The notes below the pieces were generated by a model, which saw only the letters and a program-made list of their open reading frames with translations, was not told the DNA's origin and ran no database searches. Below are positions 21,640 to 34,998 of a stretch of DNA of 64,000 bases, one piece after another. The DNA comes from Agapanthus africanus (taxonomy: Eukaryota > Streptophyta > Magnoliopsida > Asparagales > Amaryllidaceae), in the NCBI GenBank assembly GCA_030015575.1, contig JASDDO010000001.1, positions 514,967,772-515,031,771 on the forward strand, written 5' to 3'. The position numbers and the translations under genes are program-made. Position 1 is the stretch's first letter, and each line of letters opens with the position of its first letter.

Positions 21640-24600
21640 TGTAACGTTTTGAAAATCGTTTCGGTGAAATTTCGAAAAATCGGTAAAATAAGGGGGTTTT
21701 CTGTAAAAAGTCAAAATACAAATATCTTATTATAAAAATTAAATATACATATTCTAGCTATGTAATTGCTAGTATTTGGTGTTTATTGAGCCACTGGTGA
21801 AATTTCAAATTTTATGAAAAAAAATTATTTTATTATTATTTTAAGCCGTCACTAATACATTTAATTAGGGAAAATTACAAATTGGAATGAGTTGAAATAA
21901 ATTTTGTGCATCATAAAACATTAAATAAAATTTTATCATGTGGTTTTTGAAACGAAATCGTTTGCCAAAACGGTTTAGAAAATATCGAAGAAAAAGACTT
22001 TTTTCGGTGAAATTAGTGTTAATGGGAATTGGGGTTTAGCATTTATCTTTTTCCTAACCCACACACCCACACCTCACCCTCTCCCCATGTGGCCGGCCCC
22101 ACCATGACAGCCCTCCCCCTCTCCCTCTCTCCAATCACTTCTTTTTTCAAAAGAAAAGAAAAAGAAAAGAGTAGAAAATGATAGAATTAGAGTGGACTTT
22201 GACTAGAGTGGACTTTCCCCACCTCACTCTCTCTCCTCCCTCACCAAATCCCCACCAATTCTGGCCAAAATCTGAACCCACAACAGCCCCTTCATTCTTC
22301 ATCTCCTTCTCTTTAAAAAAGTTCATCAAAATGCTTGAAAAATCCACAAAAAATCAAGCAAAAATCCAAATCAAAATCCACCTCCTACCCATTTTCCCTT
22401 GGCTACCATAGCATGGATCTAGGGATTTAGATTTCAATTTGGGAGGCTAAGTGTGCTTGTGGGATCTTTAAATTATTTGGGTATAAATTCTAATCTTTTT
22501 GCTTAATGTGTTGTTAATTGCTTAGGTTAGCTTAATTAATTGTTTAATTAGGTTTTTAATTAGTTCTAGGTGCATGATTTAAAATTCAAGATAGGGGTTT
22601 GATTTCAAATTGGTATTTTGTGTTGTGAGATTTAGTTTATGTGATATAATTGACATATTAATGTTATGCTAAATCCAATTTAAGTTGCTAGTTTGCATAT
22701 TTGTTGATTTAAAAATGATAATTATATAATTGGTAAACTAGGTTTTTTAAATAATTATATTCTTATGAGATAAAATTCAAATTTAGGTTTCATGTCATTA
22801 TAAAGATTATATTGAGTGGTTTAATGCTTTTAGTTCATGAAAATCCAAGCTAGATTGTAGTTTGTGCATTTTTGCTATAAAATTGTTAAAATTTAGGTAT
22901 TTTGTAAACTAGAATTTTAACGTTTATGGAAATTAATGAGATTAAATTATGGGAATTGTTTTTATGACTTAATTAAGATATTTAGTGAATATTGTGGCCG
23001 CTAGATTCGTTTATACATCGAGTTTTGTACTAAAACGGCGAATTGTGCTTACTAGATTTTCGGAAAAATGACTTTTTAAGTGAAATTGGGGTTTTTGTGA
23101 GTTTTAACCTATTTTATATTAAAATTAGTGTTCGTGAATGTGAAAATGAATGTATTTGGGTTTTTCTCGATGGTCTGGCGTTTGTACACCGACGTCGAGA
23201 GTTTTTGGGTTGATTTGTGAAAGCAACCATAGGTTTTGACCTATGTGGGATTCGTGTGTCGTTTTGGTCATGAGTCAGATTTTAATACGATACGATACGT
23301 TGTGATATGTAGGTACCCCCATGTGGACTTCGAGACGACAAGTAAGCACGTGGCGACGTCGGCACCGGCGAGCGAGGACCAGGTGAGTAGATTTATATCT
23401 ACGGGGAGAAGTCGGGTGGATGGCGTATAGCACCCCCGCAGTCCGTAGTGTAGCTTATATATATGTTTATATAGGTGTTTTATGATACGAGAATGTTTAT
23501 TCATGTTATGATTATATGTTCATGGATTAGCTTTGGGTTAGTTGCGAAACCCTAGAGTAGTTGTTATACCCACATACGCACACACAGACTTGCATACTTT
23601 ACTTTCTTGTGCGCAGATTGGGATGTGTATACATGTATATATGCGTGGGTATGGGACTATGCATATGTACATTCATATACGCATGCATGGATATTGATGA
23701 TAGTACTTGGGATTTATGATGAGTCGATGAGATTTGATTTGAGGTCGTGAGATCGGTGATATAGCAGGGTTCGTATTTGAGATACGACATGACGTTGTAG
23801 CGGGTCCTTGACGTAGTGTTTCACACACGTGCATGCATACATTAGGCGGTATTAGTATTGTACTAGACATAGATCAGTACCCCGATCATGATATTTGATA
23901 AAGAGGATACCAGATGAATAGTATGATGAATGTGATATTAACCCGTACCCAGATTTGAGGATGCCGTACGACGGATTTACGTACGAGCTATATTTTGATG
24001 ATTGATCCGCACTCTTGACTTGGGATGTCTGATTATAGATATGGTATCGGATATGATATTATTGAGGCGGGATCACCGACTAATATATATACAGGTATGT
24101 ATATGTATCGACTCAGATGTTAGGCGGTTTCCTTACCTGTAGTCCAGCTTGTTCGCTTAGCCCTTTAGTTTAGTTTAGTTGTTAGATTAGATTCGATTCT
24201 TACCTATTTCAAAAACTAACGAATCGTGGGTATTTTAAAAGACAGCCCAAGGGATCCTACGGATATTTCAAAAGACGTATCTTTTCATAAAAATACCGTA
24301 GCCCCTATTTTCAAAACCCCATGATTCGTGTTATTTCAAAAGGCACCATTTGTAGGACTTATATTAGATTAATGCAGATTAGTTATAGTTGCGTCTAGTA
24401 TTCAGCTCCCGCTCATTATTGTGGTTCGCTTCGCATCGCATGCTTATATTATGTTTCATACTCCTATTATTAATGTCATGCTGTTAGGACACCAGCACCA
24501 TTACCGATGACGCGTATGTACCACGTACACTTACTTGCCGGCTCACACACATCTTCATCGGTAATTGCCATGTCACGAACACTTTAGAAAATACTATTTT

Positions 24601-26214
24601 ATTGACATAGGTTGTTAGCTAATAGTTTAGACATGATATTAGTGTACTTGCCTTATATGCTAGTTAGACATTGTAGTTATTGCCTACTACTTCATGCATG
24701 TTATTATTCACTGTTGTGTCGCATTCATGAATTCTCATGCCTATATTCACTGTTTACATGCTATTGATGACTTGGATTCGGATTTCATGAGATTTCTTGG
24801 ATTTGGAGGAAAACCGCAAAAACATAAATAAACCTTTTCTCTCTTTTAAAATAAAAAGTGTGGTTTTCTCATGATGTATGAGTCGTCCACCATGAGTTTG
24901 CTGATGGATTTCGAGACCCGATTCGAGGAGTTGGATGAACCGTTTTGGGTACATGGTGGACCCGGTAAGGTACCCCGGGGCAAGAAGCTCATGGTGATGA
25001 CGATGAGCCTGGCAGGGGGAGACTACCTACCGGTGATTTTACCCGACGCGTCGGATATCCGGAGGATACCGTCGTGGTCTTGAGATGGATGGTAGGGGCC
25101 GGTCTGGACTGACGGCGCCCTAGATATTGAGATTGAGACATTGAGATTTCGAGATATTGAGGTACTGAGATTTGATGATACAGGCCGGTCCGGATAGCCG
25201 GAGCCTGAGGCTTTGAGACATTGAGATTTATGTTTTGTGTCGATGCTAGACACTGTTGATGCTGATTTCATTTATGATACCTCATTTTAAAAATACAAAG
25301 GAAATCTCACTAATTTATGAAAACAGTTTCTTCATTTACATGTATTCTGTTTTCATGCATTCATACCTCATTCATATGATACATTGCTACCTGAGGCACT
25401 GGCACGGGCACATGGAATTACACTTGGATTAGATATTTACCCTAGTCATTGTTATAGACTGTTGGTTTTATTTGACGATTATATATATTGATCGTATGAC
25501 CTAGGATTGCGTCATACATGCGATTTCTATTCGTAGATGTTTTTCTATTCACGAGTTGGCAACTCACCCCCGTTGTGCCCCAGTTTCTTACAGGTTTCGC
25601 CGTACAGGTTTCTTTACGGCTTTGCGGGTACAGTTTCGTTCGGGTGACTTGCTAGTAGGTGGGTTTACTTGTATCGTACCCATCATTATACATTGTATAT
25701 TATTATTCAGTTGTATCTAGAAGTTCCGTCAACCAAACATGTATTTACTTTGAGATAGAGACCAGTGATGTTATTCCTTCGACCTTAGAGTCGCGCGTTA
25801 TTTTTCTGTGGTTTTCTTGTGGTTTTGAGTTTCCTTTTGAGTTTTGATCCTCGCCGTTGGCGTTGTATATTATATTGCTTGTGTGGTTGTGGCCGTCGAT
25901 TGACGAAGAGCTAGCTCCCGCTTGGGGATGCCTTTTTTTGATTTCGTATACTATTCATGTTGTATCCCGTTTGGGGGCCGGTATTTACAAAGGAGACTCT
26001 GCCGAAATTTTCAGGAAATTTTTGATGTTTTTAAAAACCGCATAATTCGGCTTATGCTATTGAAACTACTTGCTTTAAGTTGGTTTTTCCTGTACTCTAC
26101 ATCTTTTCTTGGTTTGGATTTCTAGGTTTTCGGTTTACTTAGATTACGTACGCCTCGAGACGTTCGTAGTTTAAGTGCCGGTCATGTCATGTTCCGTACT
26201 TTCGGGTCGTGACA
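21640..26214 (+). mobile_element. Solo LTR, 4.6 kb, Tekay/Del-like, inside element B
   Basis: A single TG...CA unit (TGTAACG...GGGTCGTGACA) of 4575 bp is flanked by a perfect 5 bp duplication, CCCAC (21635-21639 and 26215-26219). No gag, pol or internal terminal repeats are present, so it is the remnant left by LTR-LTR recombination. Orientation is inferred from element D, whose LTR also starts TGTAAC and ends CGTGACA. A second, clearly diverged copy lies at 47426-52045. It has cut B's gag knuckle segment in two. Short ORFs inside it have no family resemblance. Confidence 0.88.
24500..24565. other. Conserved inverted repeat in solo LTR 1
   Basis: ATTACCGATGA (24500-24510) pairs with TCATCGGTAAT (24555-24565). 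The block from TGTTAGGACACCAGCACC to GTAATTGC is the best conserved stretch between the two solo LTRs. Its partner is at 50429-50494, where the arms are 13 bases. Confidence 0.75.
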
Positions 26215-28550
26215 CCCACTGAGGTGAATAACCCTAACTATTGCCCTTATCATCAAACGGTAAGTCATCCGATTGAGGATTGCTTCGTCTTCAAAGGATG
26301 GATTGAAGATCAATACCTCCAGGGGAAGTTTGCACTGTCCGAAAAGTGGAAGGTGAACCCACCACGGCCACATACTCCTAAGAAAGCAGATACACCGGGG
26401 GCAACCTGTTCCTTTATTGAAGAAGCTCCATAGGAGGTCGTGCTGTCAACTAAAACCAAAAGAATGCTGAGGGACCTTCATGCGTGCCCTGCAATCGAAT
26501 GGAAGGACCCGCTTGAACCTCAAATTATCGAAGGGATGTTGAAGCCGTGCCCGACTACGAAGACTCGTGGTGATGGCCTAAATACTCACGCCCAACCGTC
26601 AAAATCTTTGAAGAAAAAGAAGAAGAAATCCAAGAAGCCCGTGAAGCCTGGAGACAAGCGCACGAACTTGCAGAAGCAGATCGACGCGATGGAAGAGTAC
26701 AATCAAAAGGCGCGAACTCCTGTCACGCTGCAAGAGTTCCTCAACCACATCTTTCGAGAGGAAGATGATGGAGAGAGTTCGTCGGATGAATCCGAGGGAT
26801 ACGTGGCGAGTTGTAACGTAATCTCCCGCTCGTTTACTGACGATGAAAAAACACCTAGCACTAAGAAACTGGGGGTAGAGCCTGAACCAGAGCGTGTGTG
26901 GCCAACAGATGAAATGATCGACGCCTTTCTAGACGAGATTCGTCTGAAGAGTAAAGCGGATCAGGAGCGTGAGATGGCCGCATCGGAAGCAGCCAAACGC
27001 AGGCGACTGAACGAAAGAGTTGAAGTACTCCCGCCAGATCGAAAGGCATCCGAGACAGACAAGAAGATATTCAAGACGAGGAAAAGGTTTGCCAAAGCCA
27101 TGTCAATGGGAATGAAGCTACCACCCTCGGAAGAAAACACACTCAATGGGGCGGAGAGGCACCCTAATTATTGCGCATATCATCGGAAAATTTCACACCC
27201 CACGGAGGAGTGCGACGCCTTTAGGATATGGTGGCAAGGATATGTTGCTCATCGGCAACATTTTAAGCGCATGAAACGCAAGACTCGTCGGGAACGAAGA
27301 AGTACTGCCAACGGGCACAACAGAACCACTGGCAACTGTTACATGGTTAATGCCGGAGGGTCACAAGTTCTCACCTTTGGGAGCGACTCTGATGAAGAAA
27401 TGGCTCTGGGCCTTCTCTTTAAAGAATCCGTTTTAGGGAAAGAGGAGGAATCGGAGACCTGTGAGAACATTCAGCTGCGCAATCGCACGCTCCCAGAAAA
27501 GAATCTCAGGCCCGCAAATAGAAAAGATAAGGGAAAGGAAAAGGTCACTGAGGATATCACTTTAGATGAACAAGTCATGAAAGAGCTGACTACCAAAGAC
27601 CCTCCCAGGAAGGGTAAGGTGGACTACAATATCCTGGCACACCTAAGGAAGCTACCTTCTCAGCTTAGCATTCTCGATGCCCTCCTATTATCAAAAGAAG
27701 CGCGAGAGTCACTGATTAAGGCGTTACAACAACCTGAGCAATTCCAAGCCTTCCTCGCCACTGAAAGGATGAAGGATGAACTGGAGGAAGTGCATACCGC
27801 CGACATCACTTTCGGTGACGAAGACCTTCTCCTCGGGACGTGCGACTACAACCGTCCCCTATACGTCTCCGGGTATTGCCACGATATCAAGATAGGCAAA
27901 ATCCTGGTTGACAATGGATCCTCCGTCAATCTCCTTAATGTTCGGGTGTTGAAAGAAATCTGCATGAGTGTGCAACACCTCGCTCGTGACAAAATTACCA
28001 TCTCTGGTTTCGACTCCCAATCGTCACGGACTCTCGGATCCGTGATACTAACATTACGCTTCGGACTGCTCGTCACGGACATCAAATTCCATGTCATTGA
28101 TGCCAAGACCTGCTACAACGCCTTGCTCGGTCGCCCTTGGTTACACGAGTACAATATCATCCCTTCTACACAACATCAGTGTATGAAGTACTTTAAGGAT
28201 GGTTTCGAGTATACCGTAACAGGTGAGCTGAACCCATTTTCCGTGAACGAAGTCCGCAAATACGAAGATGCGAAGTACTTTTTGCCAGATTTCGAGGATA
28301 CAGAAAGGTGTCGCAAGCCGGAGAACAAAGCCGCCGCCACCATCCCTGTTTTCGGGAGCGATACTGAAGAAGAAGAAGAGATAGTTTATGCTGGGCCGTC
28401 TCAACGCAACAACCCGGGGACGTCCGCCCCCATGTTGATCTTCGGAAGTGACTCGGAAGATGAGGTTAATGCCATGTTCTCCAATCGGCCGTCAATACAA
28501 GCATCCCCTAGCGATGATCAGAGTTTGCAAATCACCATGGTGCCGTGAGA
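26215..28550 (+). pseudogene. Element B knuckles and protease (fossil)
   Basis: Right after the solo LTR comes a C-X2-H-X4-H-X4-C knuckle (YCPYHQTVSHPIEDC, about 26238) followed by WIEDQYLQGKFALSE. A lysine-rich linker leads to a second knuckle (YCAYHRKISHPTEEC, about 27170). The aspartic protease covers about 27790-28150, with LVDNGSSVNLL as the catalytic segment and ALLGRPWLHE near its end. CHHC in place of CCHC is a known variant of plant Tat and Athila gag proteins. The end is acidic, with two copies of a FGSD[ST]E[DE]E-type motif. The region has been broken at least once. Confidence 0.85.
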
Positions 28551-31500
28551 ACACTATAAGGATCTCGACACACTTCAAGCTTACAATGTGCAGGACCTGC
28601 AGACGTTTACGTCCCTCCCAGGCAAAGGGGTGAGAAGGTAATCCTATTCTACCGATCCTCAGAGACGAAAGTAGAGAAAGAGATCTGGCATGGCGCGGAT
28701 GCTACACTCGACAGGCTCCAACCCATCTGTTTGCCCAGATACTACACAAATGGACTAAAGAGGCTATTGAAGCGCCAAGGAGTACCCTTAAAACAGACTG
28801 TTCGACAAGCTCGGTTCTACAACAGGATTTGGATTGTCCCTGGGACTCAACGCAAATTGCCCAACGGGAAAATGGAAACACTTGGGCTTGGATACGTGAG
28901 AGCCGAGAAACGGGAACGGACCCACAGTAGCTACGCCATATATACCTTTGATGTAGAAGAGGACGCCCTATCGGGAAATGCCAACCCCTCATCAAAACTA
29001 GAGCCCGCGATTGAAGTGCCGAGTCCGTCATTTGAAGAACGGATGGACAAGCTTATCAGGAAAGCGGGTCAAAAAGCTTGGGAAGACTACAACCGCGAGA
29101 TGGCCATCTACGAGAAGGCCAGGGCGCAACGTCTATTTCAACAGGCTGCAAAAGACGAAGATGCTCATCCCTGTCAACCCGTTGTACGAAAGGCCCGACG
29201 CAGAGGCAGAAATAAATCAAGAAGCGGAAAGGGGAGCCGACAACAACGACGCAGGATTAGAGAGTTACGTGATCGGATATTGCGCGGCTCGGATTTGTCC
29301 CTCATGAAGAAGATGAGTCGAGCGTACTCCTTCCCCCGAGACAAGACGGAGAGGTTACTCGAGCTCGCTATAAAACATCAAATGATCGCGCTTCCAGAGT
29401 CTAAGCACCCTGAGAAAGCTAACGAGGTTTCTTATCCGGGCTATTGCTCTTATCACCGAGCCATAGGACACCCTACCGAAGACTGCTTCACCTTCAAGAA
29501 CTGGGTCGAAGACCAGTACCAACAGGGCAGATTTGCTTTATCCGACGGCTGGAGGGTAACGCCGCCACAAAAGCACGAACTCAAAACCGCAAAAGCAGAA
29601 TCAGATCCACCTCAGTCCTGGAAGTGGATTCGCACATGTTACACGATTACGATATTAAAAGAAGAGTCCGAGAACATGGATGACCTTCCCTGGTGCTTTG
29701 AGAACAACGATGATGAGGTGATCTCAGAATTTCCGCCAGCTCCGAAAGAACTGGAAGATGGCATACATACTACTGCAGATAATCTCAAGAAGATTGAGTT
29801 GGGAGCGGCAGATGATCCGCGACCGACATTTGTTAGCGAGCTGCTATCTGAAGAAAGGGTGGCTGCGTTAAAAAACGTGCTTCTACAACATAAAGACTGC
29901 TTCGCGTGGAACTATTCCGAAATGCCAGGATTGGATCCGGAGATTGCTGTGCATAAATTAGCAATATCCCCAGATATCAAGCCAGTCAAGCAGGCGCCGA
30001 GAAAGATGCGGCTCGAGCTTGAGATGAACATCAACGCCGAAGTCAAGAAGCTGATCGATTCTGGATTTATCCAAGAAGTCCAGTATCCCGATTGGATCGC
30101 CAACATCGTCCCGGTAATGAAGAAAAATGGGACGGTACGCATATGCGTGGATTTCAGGGATCTCAACAAAGCCTGCCCGAAGGACGATTTCCCAGTACCG
30201 GTAACCGAGCTAATGATAGACAACACGTCCACTCACGAGGTTTTCTTCTTTATGGACGGTTCATCAGGGTACAATCAGATAAAGATGCATCCTGAAGACC
30301 AGAAGCACACCGCTTTCCGGACCCCTTTGGGTATATTCTGCTATAGGGTTATGCCCTTTGGTCTAAAGAACGCTGGCGCTACCTATCAAAGGGCCATGAC
30401 AAAGATCTTCGACGACCTCATACATGACATCGTCGAGTGCTATATCGATGACCTTGTAGTAAAGAGCATGTCATACGAAGAGCATTTAAAGCATCTGGAG
30501 ACTGTATTTCAACGCCTTCGGCAATATAATTTGTAGATGAATCCCCTCAAATGCGCGTTTGGAGTCTCCTCGGGTAAATTCCTGGGATTCATCATCCGAC
30601 GCCGAGGTATCGAAATAGATCCATCTAAGATCAAGGCGATCATGGAAATGCCTCCGCCAAGAACCCTCAAACAGTTGCGGTCTCTCCAAGGGAAGCTCGC
30701 ATACATCCGGCGGTTTATCGCCAATCTTTCAGGCAAGTGTCGTCCTTACAGCCACCTGATGAAGAAGGGAACTCCATTCGTTTGGGATCATAAATGCCAA
30801 GGTGCACTAGACGAGATCAAGCAGTACCTGCAGAACCCTCCGGTGTTGGCTGCGCCGGTCAAGGGAAAACCCCTCATTCTTTATACAACCGCCCTCGAAG
30901 GTTCCTTAGGCGCATTGTGGGCACAAGAGAACGATCAAGGAAAAGAGAGAGCACTCTACTACCTAAGTCGAGTTCTGCTGGGGGCAGAAAGTAACTACTC
31001 TCCCATTGAAAAATACTGCTTGGCGTTAATCTTCGCAATAACAAAACTCAGGCACTATGCGTTGGCGCACGAAGTCCGTCTCATCTCGAAGGTGGACCCC
31101 CTTAAATATTTGATGTCAAAGGCTATATTGACGGGTCGACTCGCTAAATGGGCTCTACTCCTGATGGATTTCTCGAAAACGTATCGACCTCTTAAGGCAG
31201 TGAAAGGCCAGGCCATTGCCGACTTCCTTGCTGAGCATCCAGTACCTGCCGGTTCTCCTCTGAACTGCGATTTGCCGGACGAACATGCATTCGGTGCTAT
31301 CGGCGGCGGTGATACCCGATGGGAACTCTATTTTGATGGGGCATCTTCCATGAAGAAGCGCAAACAATGTACCCCCATAATCAAATCGGGAGTAGGCCTT
31401 ATCTTCGTAACCCCACAAGGAGGGATAATGCGCTTTGCTTTCTCCTTAACGGAATCGAGGACGAACAATGAAGCCGAATACGAAGCTTTGATAGCAGGCC

Positions 31501-33107
31501 TCGAGATCGCCATTAATATGGGAATTGAAGAGCTCCTTATATACGGGGATTCTCAACTGGTCGTTAGTCAAGTAAATGGCGACTACCAAACGTGCAAACC
31601 GGAGCTGGTGAAGTACGGCGAAAAGGTGCAACAACTATTGACCCAAACTCCCTCCTACACTTTGGAAAGTATACCACGTGCGGAAAATAGCAAAGCAGAC
31701 GCGCTAGCTAAGCTCGCTAAAGAACTAGCTGATGAGAACCTCGATGACGTCAAAATCATGGTGCAAAGCCGTCGAGTGCTCGCCCTGGCAGAAATATCTC
31801 CGGAATCATGCGAAGAAAAGGGAGCGACTGAGCAGACAATCCTACAAATAAAAGACCGTAAGAAGGCTGAGGACTGGAGGGAAGTCTTCATAGACTACTT
31901 TAAGTCCCACCGAATGCCCGAAGGAGCGTCCTCAAGACATCAGCTCATGAAACGAGCTCTATCTTTCGCTTTCGTCAATGATACTCTGTATAAGAGGTCG
32001 TTTGATTCTCTGTGGCTAAGATGTTTAGGACCGGATGAAGCAGAAAGAGTCGTTCAAGAGGTTCATGACGGAATCTGTGGTTCTCATCAAGCAGGCCCGA
32101 AGATGAAGTTAAAAATTAAACGGATGGGTTACTACTGGCCCACGATGATCCAGGACTGCCTCGAGTATGCGAAGCAGTGCCACTCGTGCCAAATCCATGG
32201 GGATTTCATCCACCAACATCCGAATCCACTACATCCAACGATGGCTAGCTGGCCGTTCGAAATGTGGGGGACTGACATAGTCGGCCCCATTGAACCAGCA
32301 TCGTCCAGGGGACATCATTTCATCTTGGCGATGACTGATTACTTCTCCAAATGGGCGGAAGCAGTACCATTGAGGGAAGTGAAGACGGAGAATATCCTCC
32401 ACTTCTTCAAGACGCATGTCATCTATCGGTTTGGAACTCCACGGTGGATTATCTCCGATAACGGGCCAGCTTACAGAAGCCATACGATTAGCCGCTTCGC
32501 ACAGCAGCACAATATAGACTGGAGATATTCTTCAGTTTACAATCCGCGAGCTAACGGTCTGGCCGAGGCCTTCAATAAGACCTTGACAAAGATCATAAAA
32601 AAGACGGTGTCCCGAAATAAGAAGGACTGGCATGAGAGGCTGCAAGAGGCCCTTTGGGCCTATCGAACTACATTCAAGACGGCCACGAACACAACGCCGT
32701 ACGCGTTGGTATTTGGGATGGAAGCAGTGCTCCCCCTCGAGATAGAGTTACCCTCTCTACGAGTGGCAGTCCACTACGAGCTGACGGACGAAGAAAATGC
32801 TCACCTTCGGCTTGAGGAGCTCGATGCCCTCGATGAAACCCGGCTCATAGCGCAACAAAATCTAGAGGCCTACAAAGAAAAGATGACGCGCTCGTACGAA
32901 AGATTGACCAGGCCGAGGACATTCCGCCAGGGCGAACTCGTACTAGTGGTCAAAAGACCTATGATCCCCAATCGTGCCAAGCGGGGAAAATTTGAGCCGA
33001 ACTATGAAGGCCCGTATATCATAGACAAGATCTACCAGGGTGGAGCCTATCTACTCATGGACATGCACGGTGGAAGGCCTTTCAGGCCAATAACGGCCGC
33101 TTCTTAA
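28551..33107 (+). pseudogene. Element B third knuckle, RT, two RNase H domains, integrase (fossil)
   Basis: A third knuckle module (YSFPRDKTERLLELAI, then YCSYHRAIGHPTEDC, then WVEDQYQQGRFALSD, about 29320-29560) stands between protease and RT. RT (about 29680-30720) shows DFRDLNKACPKDDFPVP and catalytic YIDD near 30440. RNase H (about 30770-31230) has YYLSRVLLGAESNYSPIEK. The archaeal-type RNase H (about 31310-31740) has WELYFDGASS, NNEAEYEAL and YGDSQLVVSQVNGDY. Integrase (about 32000-33090) has the zinc pair CHSC and the core acids in WGTDIVG, SDNGPAY and GLAEAFNK. The domain set and order assign it to Tat. A few breaks are present. Confidence 0.9.
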
Positions 33108-33356
33108 AGAAGTACTATGCTTAATGAGCCACAGCCTGGGTCAATGATAGATGACGACGACTATGTCCGCTCGCTATCTTCCTAAAGCTCAAGGCTCTAT
33201 AAGTAGTAGCTGGCCCTTTCCTCGACGGACCGAAATGTCCTTAAACTAACGACGGACCGAAACGTCCTTAAACTAACGACGGACCGAAACGTCCTTAAAC
33301 TAATACCGCAGCATCCTTAGGCTGACGAGATAAAAAAAAATATAATAAATAAAAAC

Positions 33357-33790
33357 GGTATGTCCATAAGCAAAAAGGGCACGGATGAAAACCCGAAAGG
33401 GCTCCGTGAGTAAAAACAGCAGGGCTACCGGCGAGTGTTCGTGAAAACCCGAAAGGGCGCGGCTTCGTAAAAAAAAAGGAGAAAAAGAAAATGAAAAGAA
33501 TAAATAAAAACAGTATGTCCATAAGCAAAATGGGCACGGATGAAAACCCGAAAGGGCTCCGTGAGTAAAAACAGCAGGGCTACCGGCGAGTGTTCGTGAA
33601 AACCCGAAAGGGCGCGGCCTCGTAAAAAAAAGGAGAAAATGAAAATGAAAAGAATTAAAAAAAAAGGTATGTCCATAAGCAAAATGGGCACGGATGAAAA
33701 CCCGAAAGGGCTCCGTGAGTAAAAACAGCAGGACTACCGGCGAGTGTTTGTGAAAACCCGAAAGGGCGCAACCTCGTTAAAAGACACTTA
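33357..33790. repeat. 155 bp tandem repeat, three units
   Basis: TATGTCCATAAGC recurs at 33359, 33514 and 33668. Each unit contains two AAAACCCGAAAGGGC words around a GGGCTCCGTGAG segment and ends in an A-rich spacer. Element A has a two-unit form with a 128 bp period at 43617-43860. Confidence 0.85.
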
Positions 33791-34310
33791 TAAGGTCCTC
33801 TCGAGCTTGTAAGAAGAAACCACCCGCGTGAGATCCTTACGACTCACAAAGGAGCAACGCACTTAGGAATCCTCACGATTCCTAAGGAGAAAATACACTT
33901 GCGAGATCCTCACGACTCGTAAGGAGAACTCTCTTATGGGATCCTCACGGCTCATGAGATTTGAAAGTCTTAAGTTACAGAAACCTAAACCTGTTCTTAA
34001 GCAAATCCCCCACAACCTTCGATGCTGCCCTATAAGTGGCTCAATACTGACCCTTGTATACAATCCACGGGCGCGAATAAACATTTCCCCAGTAAAGTCG
34101 CACCCGTGACTAAGGACATGTCCATATGGTGAACAACCCTTATAATTTCTCTCGACTTATAAGGAGAAAACCCTCTTGTAGGATCCTTACGACTTACAGA
34201 GGAACATACACTTAGGGATCCTCACGATTCCTAGGGAGAAAATACACCTACAAGATCCTCACGACTTGTAGGAAGAAATACCTCTGTGAGACCCTTACGG
34301 CTCATGAAGT
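33787..34310. repeat. Hairpin cassette array, constant loop with variable stems (element B)
   Basis: About ten units of roughly 32 bp each hold an 8-9 base stem, a loop built on CCTCACG, CCTTACG or CCTCTCG, the matching stem and a GAGAA tail. Perfect examples are CTTAGGAAT/ATTCCTAAG (33862-33886), CCTTATAA/TTATAAGG (34138-34164) and CCTACAAG/CTTGTAGG (34247-34272). Stems differ from unit to unit while both arms change together. Confidence 0.8.
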
Positions 34311-34998
34311 CAAAAGCCTTGGTCGACAGAACCCTTAACCCTGTTTGCTAAGCCACCTTTGTCCAATATCGACAGAGGCAAATGATGATTCGCTCCTGGC
34401 AACATCCCAGTTGTAGTGGTGCTGATACTGAAATCAGTGTCTAAAATCCAAGCTTGCGGCGAAAAAGCTAGCGAGCCACGCATGCATACGAAATAGCCGA
34501 AATGATGGGGCAACTTATAATAAAAAGCAGCAAGTAAAAATGTATGCATAAAAAATAGCCGAAATGATGGGGCAACTCACAATAAAAAGCAGCGAGTAGA
34601 AAATAAATAAATAGCTGAAATGATTGGGCACCGCGAAAAATAGCCGAAATGATGGGGCAATCGCGACCTTCGCGATATAAAAGCTGAAACGATAGAGCAT
34701 CGCGGAAAAAGAGATAAAATAGAAATAAAATTTATGCCCTACAGGCGATGTTCCATCACACCCTGTACACAATCCAAGAGCGTAAACAAAAAGGGAACAT
34801 ACCTCCCCCCATGTTTCACCAAAGAAAGACGCTAAATCTCGACGGGCCACAAGCGACCTAGAGATCATCCCAACACTCGTCTCGTAACGACGGACACAAC
34901 TTCAAACAAAGCGGAGCAGCGGCAGCTCCCAGTTCCATGGCTCGGCGATATACATATCACCAACAGCCAAACCTCCATTCCGTGAAATGCGGATACAA

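Noticed and set aside
24871-25083. Small frames in the solo LTRs as genes
   Set aside because: They are short, match no family, and are not kept open in the second solo LTR.
21640-26214. Non-autonomous large retrotransposon derivative with its own internal LTRs
   Set aside because: I saw no terminal direct repeat within the unit. One TG...CA unit with a target duplication is a solo LTR.
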